Under the pieces are notes generated by a model. The model did no database searches. It saw only the letters and a list, made by a program, of their open reading frames with translations, and was not told where the DNA came from. This document shows positions 8,553 through 17,708 of a stretch of 64,000 bases of DNA, piece by piece. Both the position numbers and the translations under genes were made by a program. The stretch's first letter is position 1. Each line of letters starts with the position of its first letter. Source of the DNA: Blastocatellia bacterium (lineage in GTDB: Bacteria > Acidobacteriota > Blastocatellia > Chloracidobacteriales > JADJPF01); contig JANWYG010000017.1 of the NCBI GenBank assembly GCA_025057015.1, forward strand, positions 257,071 to 321,070, given 5' to 3'.

Positions 8553-8958
8553 CTGCAGGCTTTCCCGCTACATGCTTGTGCCGCTGCTGAGTGCTTTGCT
8601 TGAACACAAAAGTAGCGACGCCTTCAATACTCTCTCGACGCCAACAACACAGATTGACTGCAACTTCTGGAAATATAATGACTCTGTGAATGTATCTGTC
8701 CCGATGAGCAAGCAACTGTGAAAATTCGGTAGCCAAAGATGGCACAAACAGAAAGTAGCGCAAGTACCGGCTGTGTCGCTTGCAACAAAGTCGCTGAGTA
8801 CCTAATCCACGGAGGCAGGGATGCAAGACTTCATCACGCTTAAACGACTGCTCAGCTATACCTAATTCACGGAGGCAGAGATGCAAGGCATAATCGACAA
8901 ACCTGCTGGAGTTTTTGTATCCTCTGAATAATTTCTGGTCAGGAGCTAATTAATATTG
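8553..8958. other. Gene-poor region between CRISPR array and larC
   Basis: About 400 bases lie between the last repeat and larC. A 119-residue open frame exists on the minus strand (8886-8527, TTG start), but it runs into the CRISPR array, contains the two-copy direct repeat described separately and resembles no family I know, so I do not call it a gene. The right part contains AGGAG at 8941-8945, near the larC start. I see no cas gene fragment that I can support. Confidence 0.4.
8799..8889. repeat. Two-copy direct repeat, 31 bp with 29-bp spacing
   Basis: Copies at 8799-8829 and 8859-8889 share TACCTAAT, CACGGAGGCAG and GATGCAAG with three mismatches. The unit length of 60 bases and the unrelated intervening 29 bases resemble a minimal repeat-spacer-repeat. 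The sequence is unrelated to the 37-bp CRISPR repeat next door. No third copy was seen at the expected positions on either side. It may be the remnant of a second array or a simple local duplication. Confidence 0.6.
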
Positions 8959-10167
8959 ATGTCAGGAGAAAACACTATCTATTTCGACTGCTTTTCCGGC
9001 ATAAGCGGCGACATGACGCTAGGCGCTTTAATCGGCTTAGGCGTAGACGTACAAATCCTCAGGGCAGAGTTAGCGAAGCTAGGTCTAAGCGGCTACGAGC
9101 TGGAGGTATCGTATGTAGACCGTTGTGGAATAAGGGCAGTAAGATGTGAGGTAAAAGTGGATGCTGACGAGCAGGCCGACCATCACGAGCATCATCATGG
9201 CAGGCGGCTCGATGAAATCTGCAAACTGATATCAGATTCAACGTTACCGCAACGAGTAAAGGAGAGAGCCACTGCGATATTCAGTAAGCTAGCTGTTGCT
9301 GAAGGCAAGGTACATGGTGTTTCTCCGCAAGAGGTACACTTCCACGAAGTAGGAGCAGTTGACGCCATAGTTGACATAGTAGGTGCTTGTATAGGGTTCG
9401 AGCTACTCGGAATAAGCAACTTTATCTGTTCACCACTACGGGTAGGTTTTGGGCAGATACGCTGTGCTCATGGTGTATATCCTATTCCAGCGCCGGGCAC
9501 TGCTGAGCTACTCAATGGAATTCCTATCTATGCTGGAAATCTAGAAGGGGAATTTGTCACGCCTACGGGTGCAAGCATTGTTAGTACTCTCTGCAGCGAG
9601 TTTGGCGAGGTAGATTTCGTGCCGCAGCGCATAGGCTATGGTGCTGGCAGCCGCACTTACGATGGCTTTCCCAACGTGCTGCGACTCATCTTAGGCCGAA
9701 AGCGCACAGGTTGTACTAACAGCACGGTAATAGTCATCGAGGCCAACATTGACGATTGTAACCCGCAAGTTTTCGGGTACTTGATGGAACAGCTCTTTGA
9801 AGTAGGTGCGCTGGATGTTTACTACACTCCTATACAAATGAAAAAATCCAGACCGGCGGTTTTGTTGACAGCTCTGGTAGAAGCTAGTAACTTTGACCGG
9901 GTAGCAAACTGCATACTGAGTGAGACAACGACTATTGGTCTACGCTATTATGAAGCGAAGCGCCGTGTCTTGGAAAGACACGTAGAGACCGTAGAGACTA
10001 AGTATGGGGCGATAAACTTCAAACTAGCCACAGAAGGCGGCCGGATATTGAACTCGATGCCTGAGTACAGGGACTGCCTTGTAGCTGCCAAGAGGCACGG
10101 CGTAACGCTTACCGAGGTTCAAAAAGAGGCGCTTGTGGCATTTGAAGAGTCAAGGAAGAAAAAATGA
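8959..10167 (+). CDS. larC: Nickel-pincer cofactor biosynthesis protein LarC
   Basis: LarC inserts nickel into the pincer cofactor of lactate racemase-type enzymes, using CTP. The N-terminal FDCFSGISGDMTLGAL motif, the His-rich loop DHHEHHHG near residue 76, VHFHEVGAVDAIVDI and the C-terminal IEANIDDCNPQ motif are all family hallmarks. Length (about 402 residues) is normal. ATG 8959 is preferred to the TTG just before it. No larA, larB or larE is in the window, so the cofactor's user is elsewhere or unknown. The stop overlaps the folE start as ATGA, opening a seven-gene run. Confidence 0.92.
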   Translation: MSGENTIYFDCFSGISGDMTLGALIGLGVDVQILRAELAKLGLSGYELEVSYVDRCGIRAVRCEVKVDADEQADHHEHHHGRRLDEICKLISDSTLPQRVKERATAIFSKLAVAEGKVHGVSPQEVHFHEVGAVDAIVDIVGACIGFELLGISNFICSPLRVGFGQIRCAHGVYPIPAPGTAELLNGIPIYAGNLEGEFVTPTGASIVSTLCSEFGEVDFVPQRIGYGAGSRTYDGFPNVLRLILGRKRTGCTNSTVIVIEANIDDCNPQVFGYLMEQLFEVGALDVYYTPIQMKKSRPAVLLTALVEASNFDRVANCILSETTTIGLRYYEAKRRVLERHVETVETKYGAINFKLATEGGRILNSMPEYRDCLVAAKRHGVTLTEVQKEALVAFEESRKKK

Positions 10168-10826
10168 AAAACAACTGTATCACCATAAATCGAATATACG
10201 ACACCTATGCTGAAACGACCTGCATAGCTGAAGAGGAAAGCACTTCGTCGATACCCACGAAGTTTGACCTAGAAAAGATAGAAGCGGGCGTAAAGATGAT
10301 CCTTGAAGGACTAGGTGAGGACATCTCCAGGCCAGGCATAGAAGCTACTCCGGCGAGAGTGGCTAAAATGTATGCAGAAATTTGTGCAGGGCTACACACT
10401 GACCCTCAGCAATACATAAAGATTGTCCCTGCTGAAACTCACGAAGAAATCATAATCGTAAGAGACATAGCTATATTTAGCCTCTGTGAGCACCACCTTG
10501 TACCCTTTTTTGGCGTAGCACATATCGCTTACATCCCAAATGAAGGGCGCATAGTAGGGTTATCCAAGCTTGCTCGTGTAGCGGATATGTTTGCTCGCAG
10601 ACCACAAATTCAGGAACGATTGACTACACAGATAGCAGATCTTATTTTCGAAGGGCTGCAAGCACGCGCCGTAATGGTCATAGTTGAATGTGAGCACCTA
10701 TGTATGGCAATGCGTGGCATAAGAAAACCAGGAGCGAAGACTATAACTTCGGCCGTACGTGGGGCATTTCGCGATGATCAAAAGTTGCGTGCAGAGGCTC
10801 TAGCACTGATACACGCAGGATCATAA
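10164..10826 (+). CDS. folE: GTP cyclohydrolase I
   Basis: FolE converts GTP to dihydroneopterin triphosphate, the first step of folate and related pterin synthesis. The zinc ligands are visible in SLCEHHL and CEHLCM, with the substrate-binding segment VGLSKLAR between them. The N-terminal roughly 30 residues before FDLEKIE are variable, as usual for the family. The start overlaps the larC stop (ATGA) and the stop abuts the metG start, so it should be translated as part of the larC-archease unit. Confidence 0.95.
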   Translation: MKNNCITINRIYDTYAETTCIAEEESTSSIPTKFDLEKIEAGVKMILEGLGEDISRPGIEATPARVAKMYAEICAGLHTDPQQYIKIVPAETHEEIIIVRDIAIFSLCEHHLVPFFGVAHIAYIPNEGRIVGLSKLARVADMFARRPQIQERLTTQIADLIFEGLQARAVMVIVECEHLCMAMRGIRKPGAKTITSAVRGAFRDDQKLRAEALALIHAGS

Positions 10827-12734
10827 ATGGGCAAATTCTACGTCACAACTCCCATCTATTACGTCAATTCTCGACCGCATCTCGGACATGCATACACGAC
10901 AATGGTAGCCGACCTCGTAGCTCGTTATCGGCGACAACGCGGCGATGAGGTCTTCTTTCTAACTGGTACGGACGAGCACGGCCAGAACATCGAGCGAGCG
11001 GCCAGCGCATCCTCGCTACCGGTACGAGAGCACGTTGACCGCATAGTAGCTGAGTACAAGCAAACATTTTCACAGTTGGGCTTTACTTACGACTACTGGA
11101 TTCGCACCACTGATGATTACCATAAACAAGGAGTGCAGCAGCTTTTCCGCAAGGTCAAAGAAAACGGCTATGTTTATCTCGGACACTATGAAGGTTGGTA
11201 CTGTGTAGGTTGTGCAGAGTTCAAAGAAGAGACTGTTGATGGCAGTGCACCTTACTGCGAACTGCATGACCGCCTTGCTGAACGGCTCTCGGAAGAAAGC
11301 TATTTCTTTCGCTTGTCCGAGTTCCAAGAAAAACTCCTCGACTATTATGAACGTAATCCTAAGTTCATCCGTCCTGAAGCTCGTCGCAACGAAGTCATAG
11401 CGTTTGTCAAAGCAGGACTGAAGGATCTTTCGATAAGTCGTGTCTCTGTCAAATGGGGTATACCCGTACCTGACGATCCAAAACACACGCTGTATGTCTG
11501 GTTTGACGCCTTATCAAACTACATAACCGCTCTCGGTTATGGTAACTACCTCGAAAATCGGTTTGACAAATTCTGGCCGGCAGATTTGCATCTAGTTGGC
11601 AAAGACATCCTCCGGTTCCACGCTGTCTACTGGCCAGCATTCCTGATGGCAGCAGGTATTGAGCCACCGCGTACCGTCTTTGCGCATGGAATGTGGCTAT
11701 CAGGTGGCAGAAAGATGAGCAAAACGGTCGGTAACGTTATAGACCTCAACACGCTTATGCGCCACTTCTCGAACGACCAGGTACGCTACTTTTGCTACCG
11801 AGAGATGTCCTTCGGTCAAGATGGCGACTTCACGTACGAAGCACTCATCGACCGAGTGAATGCCGACTTGGCTAAGGGCTTGGGCAATCTGTACAGTCGG
11901 ACGATGAAGATGATAGAAAAGTATTGTGACGGCAAGCTACCTTCGATAGATGCTAGTAAAACAGCATTAGGAGATGTCATCCTCGCGGCAAAAGAACGCT
12001 TCGAGAGAGAAATGCAAGATTACAACTTCAGCCGTGCTCTCGAGGTCGTTTGGGAGGCAATTTCGGCAGTAGACAAGTATATATCTGACAGCGCACCCTG
12101 GAAACTAGCCAAAGATCCCGCTGCACAAAGCGAACTACAGACGGTACTTTATAGCTCCGCAGAAGCCATCAGGCATCTGACGCTGCTACTTGCTCCTATC
12201 TTGCCAACCAGCGCTGAGACTATGTGGAAGGGCATGGGGCTAGAAGGAACTCCTCTCAATATTGTCCCAGCAACAGTGCCTTGGGCTAGCCTTCCTCAAA
12301 CCATCATAAGTCCTCCCGTACAGCTATTTCCTACTATAGATAAGGAGAAATTGATGGCAGAAATAGCTAAAAGTTCTGACATTCAAACCGAACAAAAAAC
12401 TCCTACTGTAACTATAGAAGATTTTGCCAAAATAGATCTTCGTGTGGCGCTAGTTCTAGAAGCTGAACGCGTGCCAAAAGCAGACAAATTGCTACGCCTG
12501 ATTGTAGACCTTGGAGAAGATAAACCGCGTCAGATCGTAGCCGGCATAGCACAGTACTATGCACCAGAACAACTGATCGGACGTAAAATAATAGTCGTAG
12601 CAAATCTTGAACCCCGCAAATTACGCGGGCTGGAATCACAAGGTATGTTATTAGCCGCACAGCACAGCAAAGAGGGACGCCCCATTCTTGCTGGCTTTCT
12701 GGAAGATGTCCCTGTTGGTGCAAAGCTCAAATGA
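10827..12734 (+). CDS. metG: Methionyl-tRNA synthetase with C-terminal tRNA-binding domain
   Basis: MetG charges tRNA-Met. The class I motifs are PHLGHAYTT near residue 17 and KMSKT at about 296-300. A zinc-knuckle insertion begins WYCVGC, with a further Cys in APYCELH, the form with a single incomplete knuckle. Residues about 530-635 form an EMAP/Trbp111-type OB-fold (DFAKIDLRVALVL) that aids tRNA binding and dimerisation. Length 635 is normal. The ATG lies directly after the folE stop and the end overlaps tatD by ATGA. Confidence 0.96.
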   Translation: MGKFYVTTPIYYVNSRPHLGHAYTTMVADLVARYRRQRGDEVFFLTGTDEHGQNIERAASASSLPVREHVDRIVAEYKQTFSQLGFTYDYWIRTTDDYHKQGVQQLFRKVKENGYVYLGHYEGWYCVGCAEFKEETVDGSAPYCELHDRLAERLSEESYFFRLSEFQEKLLDYYERNPKFIRPEARRNEVIAFVKAGLKDLSISRVSVKWGIPVPDDPKHTLYVWFDALSNYITALGYGNYLENRFDKFWPADLHLVGKDILRFHAVYWPAFLMAAGIEPPRTVFAHGMWLSGGRKMSKTVGNVIDLNTLMRHFSNDQVRYFCYREMSFGQDGDFTYEALIDRVNADLAKGLGNLYSRTMKMIEKYCDGKLPSIDASKTALGDVILAAKERFEREMQDYNFSRALEVVWEAISAVDKYISDSAPWKLAKDPAAQSELQTVLYSSAEAIRHLTLLLAPILPTSAETMWKGMGLEGTPLNIVPATVPWASLPQTIISPPVQLFPTIDKEKLMAEIAKSSDIQTEQKTPTVTIEDFAKIDLRVALVLEAERVPKADKLLRLIVDLGEDKPRQIVAGIAQYYAPEQLIGRKIIVVANLEPRKLRGLESQGMLLAAQHSKEGRPILAGFLEDVPVGAKLK

Positions 12735-13552
12735 TAATCGACTCGCATGCACATATAGATTTTACAGGCTATGACGATGATAGAGACGAAGTAATAGCTA
12801 GAGCACGCTCTGCCGGTGTCGACCTGATAGTTGCCGTAGGCAATGGCGATATAATCGAAGGCTCACACGAACGCGCTCAGCAGATTGCTGAATCTTACCC
12901 ATTCATCTACACTACTGTAGGCCTGCATCCACATGATGCCAAGCTATACAACGAGCAAATCGAGGCGTACTTGCTCAAGCTGTGCAAACATCGCAAAGTT
13001 ATTGCCTGGGGTGAATGCGGGCTCGACTACTACTATATGCATTCACCACAAGAAACGCAGCGCCGAGCATTCATCCGACAACTGGAACTAGCTAAAGAGC
13101 TCCGCCTGCCTGTAATTATTCACACTCGTGATGCCGAAGCAGATACAATAGATATACTACATACCTATTGGGCAGCTACAGGCCTAAGAGGTATAATGCA
13201 TTGCTTTACCGGCAGCTATGAATTAGCAAAAGCAGCTATTGATATTGGAATGCTGATATCTTTCTCTGGTATCATCACTTTCAAAAAATCTGCCGAACTG
13301 CGAAGTGTAGCTGCAAAGCTACCGCTGGACACCCTGCTAGTAGAAACCGACTGTCCTTTCTTATCGCCAGAACCACACAGAGGTCGACGTAACGAACCTG
13401 TTCGAGTAATAGATGTCGCTCAAGTTTTGGCCAAAGTCTTGTCTGTGGACTTGCTAGAATTGGCTGCAGCTACCACGGCAAACTTTTCTAAACTTTTTCC
13501 AAAAGCAGTTCAGCAACCGGAGCTAAATTATGGCACAACAAAACAGCTTTGA
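12731..13552 (+). CDS. tatD: TatD-family metal-dependent hydrolase/DNase
   Basis: TatD-family proteins are TIM-barrel metal-dependent nucleases or phosphoesterases. The protein has the opening metal-binding DSHAHIDF, WGECGLDYY, VIIHTRDA, IMHCFTGS and the closing ETDCPFLSPEPHRGRRNEP motif. Length 273 is normal. It overlaps metG (ATGA) upstream and yajQ by 23 bases downstream. MetG-TatD adjacency is a widespread bacterial arrangement, so context supports the call. Confidence 0.93.
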   Translation: MIIDSHAHIDFTGYDDDRDEVIARARSAGVDLIVAVGNGDIIEGSHERAQQIAESYPFIYTTVGLHPHDAKLYNEQIEAYLLKLCKHRKVIAWGECGLDYYYMHSPQETQRRAFIRQLELAKELRLPVIIHTRDAEADTIDILHTYWAATGLRGIMHCFTGSYELAKAAIDIGMLISFSGIITFKKSAELRSVAAKLPLDTLLVETDCPFLSPEPHRGRRNEPVRVIDVAQVLAKVLSVDLLELAAATTANFSKLFPKAVQQPELNYGTTKQL

Positions 13553-14033
13553 TATAGTGTCTAAGATAGACCTGAGCGAAGTGGCAAACGCTATAAACCA
13601 AGCGATGAAAGAAGTAAAGACCCGGTTCGATTTCAAAGGCAGCAAAAGCGATATCATATTCGATCAGAAAGAAGCAACTATAACGCTCATCTCCGATGAT
13701 GATTTTAAACTTAAAAGTTTAATAGACATACTGCAACAACGACTAGTCAAACGCAATGTACCTCTCAAGGGCTTGATATACGGCAAGGTTGAGCAAGCAG
13801 CAGGCAACACTGTCAGGCAAAAGATCACGCTGCAGCAAGGCATACCAGCTGATAAGGCCAAAGAAATAGTCAAGATAATCAAAGAGTCTAAACTTAAAGT
13901 GCAATCAAGCATCAACGGTGATATAGTTCGCGTAGCAGGAAAAGATCGCGACACGCTACAACAAGTAATCCAGCTACTGCGCAACCAAGACTTGGGCATA
14001 CATATGGAGTTTACTAACTATAGATCTAACTGA
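13530..14033 (+). CDS. YajQ-family nucleotide-binding protein
   Basis: The 167-residue protein begins NSFDIVSKIDLSEV and continues with TRFDFKGSKSDI, the strongly conserved N-terminus of the YajQ/UPF0234 family; it has two ferredoxin-like halves. Some members bind cyclic di-GMP and act with transcription factors, and others have been linked to RNA, so the role here is open. It overlaps tatD by 23 bases, which suggests coupled translation. Confidence 0.9.
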   Translation: MAQQNSFDIVSKIDLSEVANAINQAMKEVKTRFDFKGSKSDIIFDQKEATITLISDDDFKLKSLIDILQQRLVKRNVPLKGLIYGKVEQAAGNTVRQKITLQQGIPADKAKEIVKIIKESKLKVQSSINGDIVRVAGKDRDTLQQVIQLLRNQDLGIHMEFTNYRSN

Positions 14034-14050
14034 CCCGATAAATTTCACAA

Positions 14051-14935
14051 ATGCTGCTACTTGCCTGCTTTCTGCTTATACAAGACAAATCCTTAGTGTT
14101 ACGAATAGACACCGAGCTTGTCGCTATCGATGCCGTCGTGACAGACAGCAAGGGCAACTATGTTACGGATTTGCAGAAAGAGGATTTTGAGATACTAGAA
14201 GATGGTCAGATAGTACCTATAGAGCTGTTTCAGACTTTTACCTCTCTCCGAGAACTCCCTCTGGCCGTAGTTTTTGCCATCGACCTTTCTGGCAGCATCT
14301 CTCCAGAAGAAGGTTCCCTCGGACGACTTTCCATAGACAGCTTCTTGGCAAAACTCAATTACAAAGCAGCCGTTGGTCTCATAGCTTTTAACAACCAGGT
14401 AAAAGTACTTGTACCACTTACCAAAGATCACAAAAAACTACTTCACCAACTTGATAAGAAGGCCGACTATGGCGGCTCGACGCGGATATATGATGCTATA
14501 GATAGAGCCGTGACTATGCTAAACAGCTACAAATCCCATAACCCAATCCGTAAAATAGTCATCGTCATTACGGATGGATTTGATAGCGCCAGCCGTATCG
14601 ATAAAAAAGAACTTATACGCAGAGCAAACCAAGCAAGAGTGACTGTCTATAGCATCACCCTGCCATCATACTTACCACAGCTTGGTCGCAGTATAAGAGT
14701 GCCAACGCTACTTGATATTTCCAGAATAACCGAGTTAACTGGCGGTAGAGGTTTTACAGCTGAAGCTGACAACTACGACTATATCTATGATTCGATAGCT
14801 AGAGAACTCGTCTCTGGTTACACTTTGGGTTTTTATCCCAAAGCAACCTCTTCTGCAGGTATGCACCGGCTTGAAATAAGACTTAAACGGGCAGATTTAA
14901 ACATACGAACCAACAGAAACAGCTACTCAAGATAG
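14051..14935 (+). CDS. VWFA-related domain protein, exported
   Basis: A short hydrophobic N-terminus (MLLLACFLLI) suggests export. Residues about 20-70 carry the pre-domain common in acidobacterial VWFA-related proteins (DAVVTDSKGNYVTDLQKEDF). The von Willebrand A domain follows, with the MIDAS motif DLSGS near residue 80, a Thr in GGSTRIYDAI and the ITDGFDS Asp loop. Such domains bind metal-dependent protein partners; the partner here is unknown. It sits in the larC-archease run, 17 bases after yajQ and one base before archease. Confidence 0.82.
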   Translation: MLLLACFLLIQDKSLVLRIDTELVAIDAVVTDSKGNYVTDLQKEDFEILEDGQIVPIELFQTFTSLRELPLAVVFAIDLSGSISPEEGSLGRLSIDSFLAKLNYKAAVGLIAFNNQVKVLVPLTKDHKKLLHQLDKKADYGGSTRIYDAIDRAVTMLNSYKSHNPIRKIVIVITDGFDSASRIDKKELIRRANQARVTVYSITLPSYLPQLGRSIRVPTLLDISRITELTGGRGFTAEADNYDYIYDSIARELVSGYTLGFYPKATSSAGMHRLEIRLKRADLNIRTNRNSYSR

Positions 14936-14936
14936 A

Positions 14937-15347
14937 ATGTACGAACCATTTGAACACACAGCAGATATAGGACTAAAGATCACGGCTAAAAACAAAAGCG
15001 AACTCTTTATCGAGGCCTGCAAAGGTTTCTACTCATTGCTCATAGACGACCCTACTTCAGTAGAGCCAAAGCTAGCAGTAAGTCTCGAAGTACAAGGCGA
15101 ACATCCCGAACTTCTGCTGCGAGACCTGCTCGCCGAGTTACTATACTTGTTTGACACAGAAAAGCTTTGCCTACGAGACTTCGAAGTGACTTTTACTCCC
15201 TCTGGCCTACATCTAGACGCAAAAGGCGAACACATCGACTTGGCTCGACATAAGTTAATGCATGAAGTTAAAGCCGTTACTTACCACAATCTGCAGGTTA
15301 CAGAAACCCCTCATGGTTGGTTAGCCGAGGTCATATTTGATATCTGA
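14937..15347 (+). CDS. Archease
   Basis: Archease activates the RtcB-type RNA ligase used in tRNA splicing and RNA repair. The 136-residue protein has the FEHTADIGLKI opening, an internal LLLRDLLAELLYLFDTE helix and the conserved ending KGEHIDLARHKLMHEVKAVT. No rtcB is in this window. It is the last gene of the plus-strand run and its end overlaps the convergent penicillin-acylase gene by 37 bases, leaving no room for a conventional terminator. Confidence 0.93.
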   Translation: MYEPFEHTADIGLKITAKNKSELFIEACKGFYSLLIDDPTSVEPKLAVSLEVQGEHPELLLRDLLAELLYLFDTEKLCLRDFEVTFTPSGLHLDAKGEHIDLARHKLMHEVKAVTYHNLQVTETPHGWLAEVIFDI

Positions 15348-17635
15348 GGTCGAAAAATCGTCCGAGATTTTTTGTCTGCCTCAATAGCTGCAGCGGTCCA
15401 TGGCATAGACCTAGTCTTACACATCAACCAGTCGTCAAACTGGTCCGTCCAGTGCGGCGACGAGGCCGTACCAACCACACCCAAGGCTATTCCATGCACC
15501 GATCTATCCCAATTAGACAAGTCTGCTACAAAACGCATAGAAACGTAATCACCTACATTAACCGTGACAAGATGTCCGTAACTACCTCGCATAGGAGCGT
15601 TCTTTATCTCGAAAAGCTGGCCTGTGCCGGGCACTTCAGCCAACGGATGTTTGAACCTAGTCACATATTGCTTGCCCCAAAGCCAAGGGTATTCAAGCCG
15701 GCTACCGAGTTCTTGCCTTGCCTGCTTGTAACAGTCCGCAATCAAACTACCATAGTTAGGGTATCCAGCCGGCAAATACTCCTGCTTACCGCTGCTAAGT
15801 ACTTGCCATAGAAAAGTACCGCTCATAGGCCAGACATATTTATCGGCTCGTTCCGGTCCAACAAGGTGCACCAGCAGCTTTTTTTCCAGCCTCGAAAGCG
15901 TCTCTTCTAATATTAGTGGCGCGCTTTCATTAGGCTCGACCATACCGTCCCAGCCTTCTAAATCTTTTATGAAATCGTCGAGTAAATTACCAGATTCTCT
16001 AGCTATTTGGCGTAGTCGAGGCAGTAGTATCTCAGCAAAGAAAGAACGCGTATCACATTGTATAAGCGTCATATCCTCGACGCTCAAGCGCCCTTTTTGC
16101 TGCAACAACTGAAATATTCGCCGGCTTCTAAACGGATCTGCCCAAGCTCTTGTGAGAACTCGTCGGTATGAGTCGCCGACCACACGGCTATTAGCGGTAA
16201 CTATAATTCCAGAAGGCGGATTGTATAACCTTGGCAAATCATCAAAAGCCACCCAGCCAGTCCATTCTCCTTTACCGCTACTGCCATCAACGACGAAGGA
16301 GCCATCACCGTCGCTTCTGATGGGTATCTTACCGGCAGCTTGATAGCCTATGTTGCCAGCCAAATCGGCATAGACAAAGTTCTGTGCTGCGCCGTCGTAT
16401 CGAGCTAGCGCAGCGCGAAACTCTCGCCAATTTCGAGCGCGATTAAGCAGTAAGAAGGCTTCCATAGCGCTCTCTTCGGCATCTAGTGCATGCCAACGTA
16501 GCGCATATGCCCTATTATCAGCACGTAGCACGACTGGCCCATGACGGGTCTTTACTACCTCCAAAGTAACTGGCTTCGTTGCGGTCGATATCATTGACTC
16601 GCGAACCCGTATTTGCTCGACAAACACTTCGGCATCTTTCCATCCAAAAGGCGTTTTATAACGCTTACCAGTTGAATCGAACTGTTCGCTATAGAGATCT
16701 TGCTGATCGGCCGTAAGATTTGTACAACCCCAAGCTATATAGTCGTTATGGCCTATGATAACGCCTGGTACGCCGGGAAAAGTCACGCCGGCAACATTTA
16801 TTCTGCCAGCTTTGAGGTGTATCATATGCCATACGGAAGGTACCGTAGGCCGAAGGTGGGGATCGTTAGCTAAAATAGGCTTGCCAGTCACAGTTCGCTT
16901 CCCACTGACCACCCAGTTATTACTTGCTTCAAAGTAACCGAAATTCTGCTCTGCCCCATAGACCAAAGCCAAATCACTTGTCGGTACGGTAACAGCGGGC
17001 AGGGTTGGCCTGCGTTTTGATTCCTTTGTGTCATAGCCTACTATCAACACATCGAAGTCCGAACTTTCGGGAAAAAGCAACTGAAAACGACTTGCTGGCA
17101 AGTCAGAGAACGCCGTCCGCAGCAGATCGTATTGCCAACTACTAGCCAAAGCCTCAGCAAGATTCTTACCTACTAACAAACAGTCCTGAGGTTTCCAAGG
17201 TTCCGGTCGATAGCCCAAGAGTTTAAATTCTAACGGCAGTGCCTCATCGCTCAATGATGCTATGTAGGCGTTGACGCCTTGTGAGTACCGTTCGAGCACG
17301 CGCAGCACCCAACCGTCCAACCGCTTAACGGCTTGCTCGACAGCTCTCGAATAGCCAAGCGTGCGTCTCCTTTCATCTTCCTTTAGCGTACGGTCGCCAA
17401 AGAGCTCGGAAAGCCTTCCTGCAGCCGCTCGCCTTAATAGATCCATCTGCCAGAGCCGGTCTGCCGCCGTTATATACCCCTGAACGTAATACAAGTCTTC
17501 TTCGCTCGATGCCTCGATATGAGCAACACCTCGACTGTCACGTACTACCACAACCTGAGCTTTTAGCCCTGGTAGCTCGATCTGCTGAGTTGGCACAATC
17601 AGCAACAAAAATATCCAACTTAGGCTCACTTCCAC
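15311..17635 (-). CDS. Penicillin-acylase-family Ntn hydrolase, exported
   Basis: This 774-residue protein starts with a hydrophobic signal-like segment (LSWIFLLLIVP). Residues about 25-237 would form the alpha chain and spacer. The catalytic Ser at about 238, in EASNNWVVSG, becomes the N-terminus of the beta chain after self-cleavage, the hallmark of penicillin G acylase relatives. WGCTNLTADQQDLY and VTANSRV also fit. Substrates range from beta-lactam side chains to acyl-homoserine lactones; which applies is unknown. The start is GTG 17635, or GTG 17629. It is divergent from the WD40 gene. Confidence 0.88.
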   Translation of the reverse strand: MEVSLSWIFLLLIVPTQQIELPGLKAQVVVVRDSRGVAHIEASSEEDLYYVQGYITAADRLWQMDLLRRAAAGRLSELFGDRTLKEDERRRTLGYSRAVEQAVKRLDGWVLRVLERYSQGVNAYIASLSDEALPLEFKLLGYRPEPWKPQDCLLVGKNLAEALASSWQYDLLRTAFSDLPASRFQLLFPESSDFDVLIVGYDTKESKRRPTLPAVTVPTSDLALVYGAEQNFGYFEASNNWVVSGKRTVTGKPILANDPHLRPTVPSVWHMIHLKAGRINVAGVTFPGVPGVIIGHNDYIAWGCTNLTADQQDLYSEQFDSTGKRYKTPFGWKDAEVFVEQIRVRESMISTATKPVTLEVVKTRHGPVVLRADNRAYALRWHALDAEESAMEAFLLLNRARNWREFRAALARYDGAAQNFVYADLAGNIGYQAAGKIPIRSDGDGSFVVDGSSGKGEWTGWVAFDDLPRLYNPPSGIIVTANSRVVGDSYRRVLTRAWADPFRSRRIFQLLQQKGRLSVEDMTLIQCDTRSFFAEILLPRLRQIARESGNLLDDFIKDLEGWDGMVEPNESAPLILEETLSRLEKKLLVHLVGPERADKYVWPMSGTFLWQVLSSGKQEYLPAGYPNYGSLIADCYKQARQELGSRLEYPWLWGKQYVTRFKHPLAEVPGTGQLFEIKNAPMRGSYGHLVTVNVGDYVSMRFVADLSNWDRSVHGIALGVVGTASSPHWTDQFDDWLMCKTRSMPWTAAAIEADKKSRTIFRPQISNMTSANQP

Positions 17636-17708
17636 CTCGTCAAATTGAATCTTTTAAGAGAATGCTATATATACAGACATTTTACAACCTTTGCCAAGGA
17701 GAATGACT

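Noticed and set aside
8527-8886. 119-residue open frame on the minus strand next to the CRISPR array
   Set aside because: It runs into the degenerate repeat, contains the two-copy direct repeat, starts with TTG without a clear ribosome-binding site, and resembles no family, including Cas proteins.
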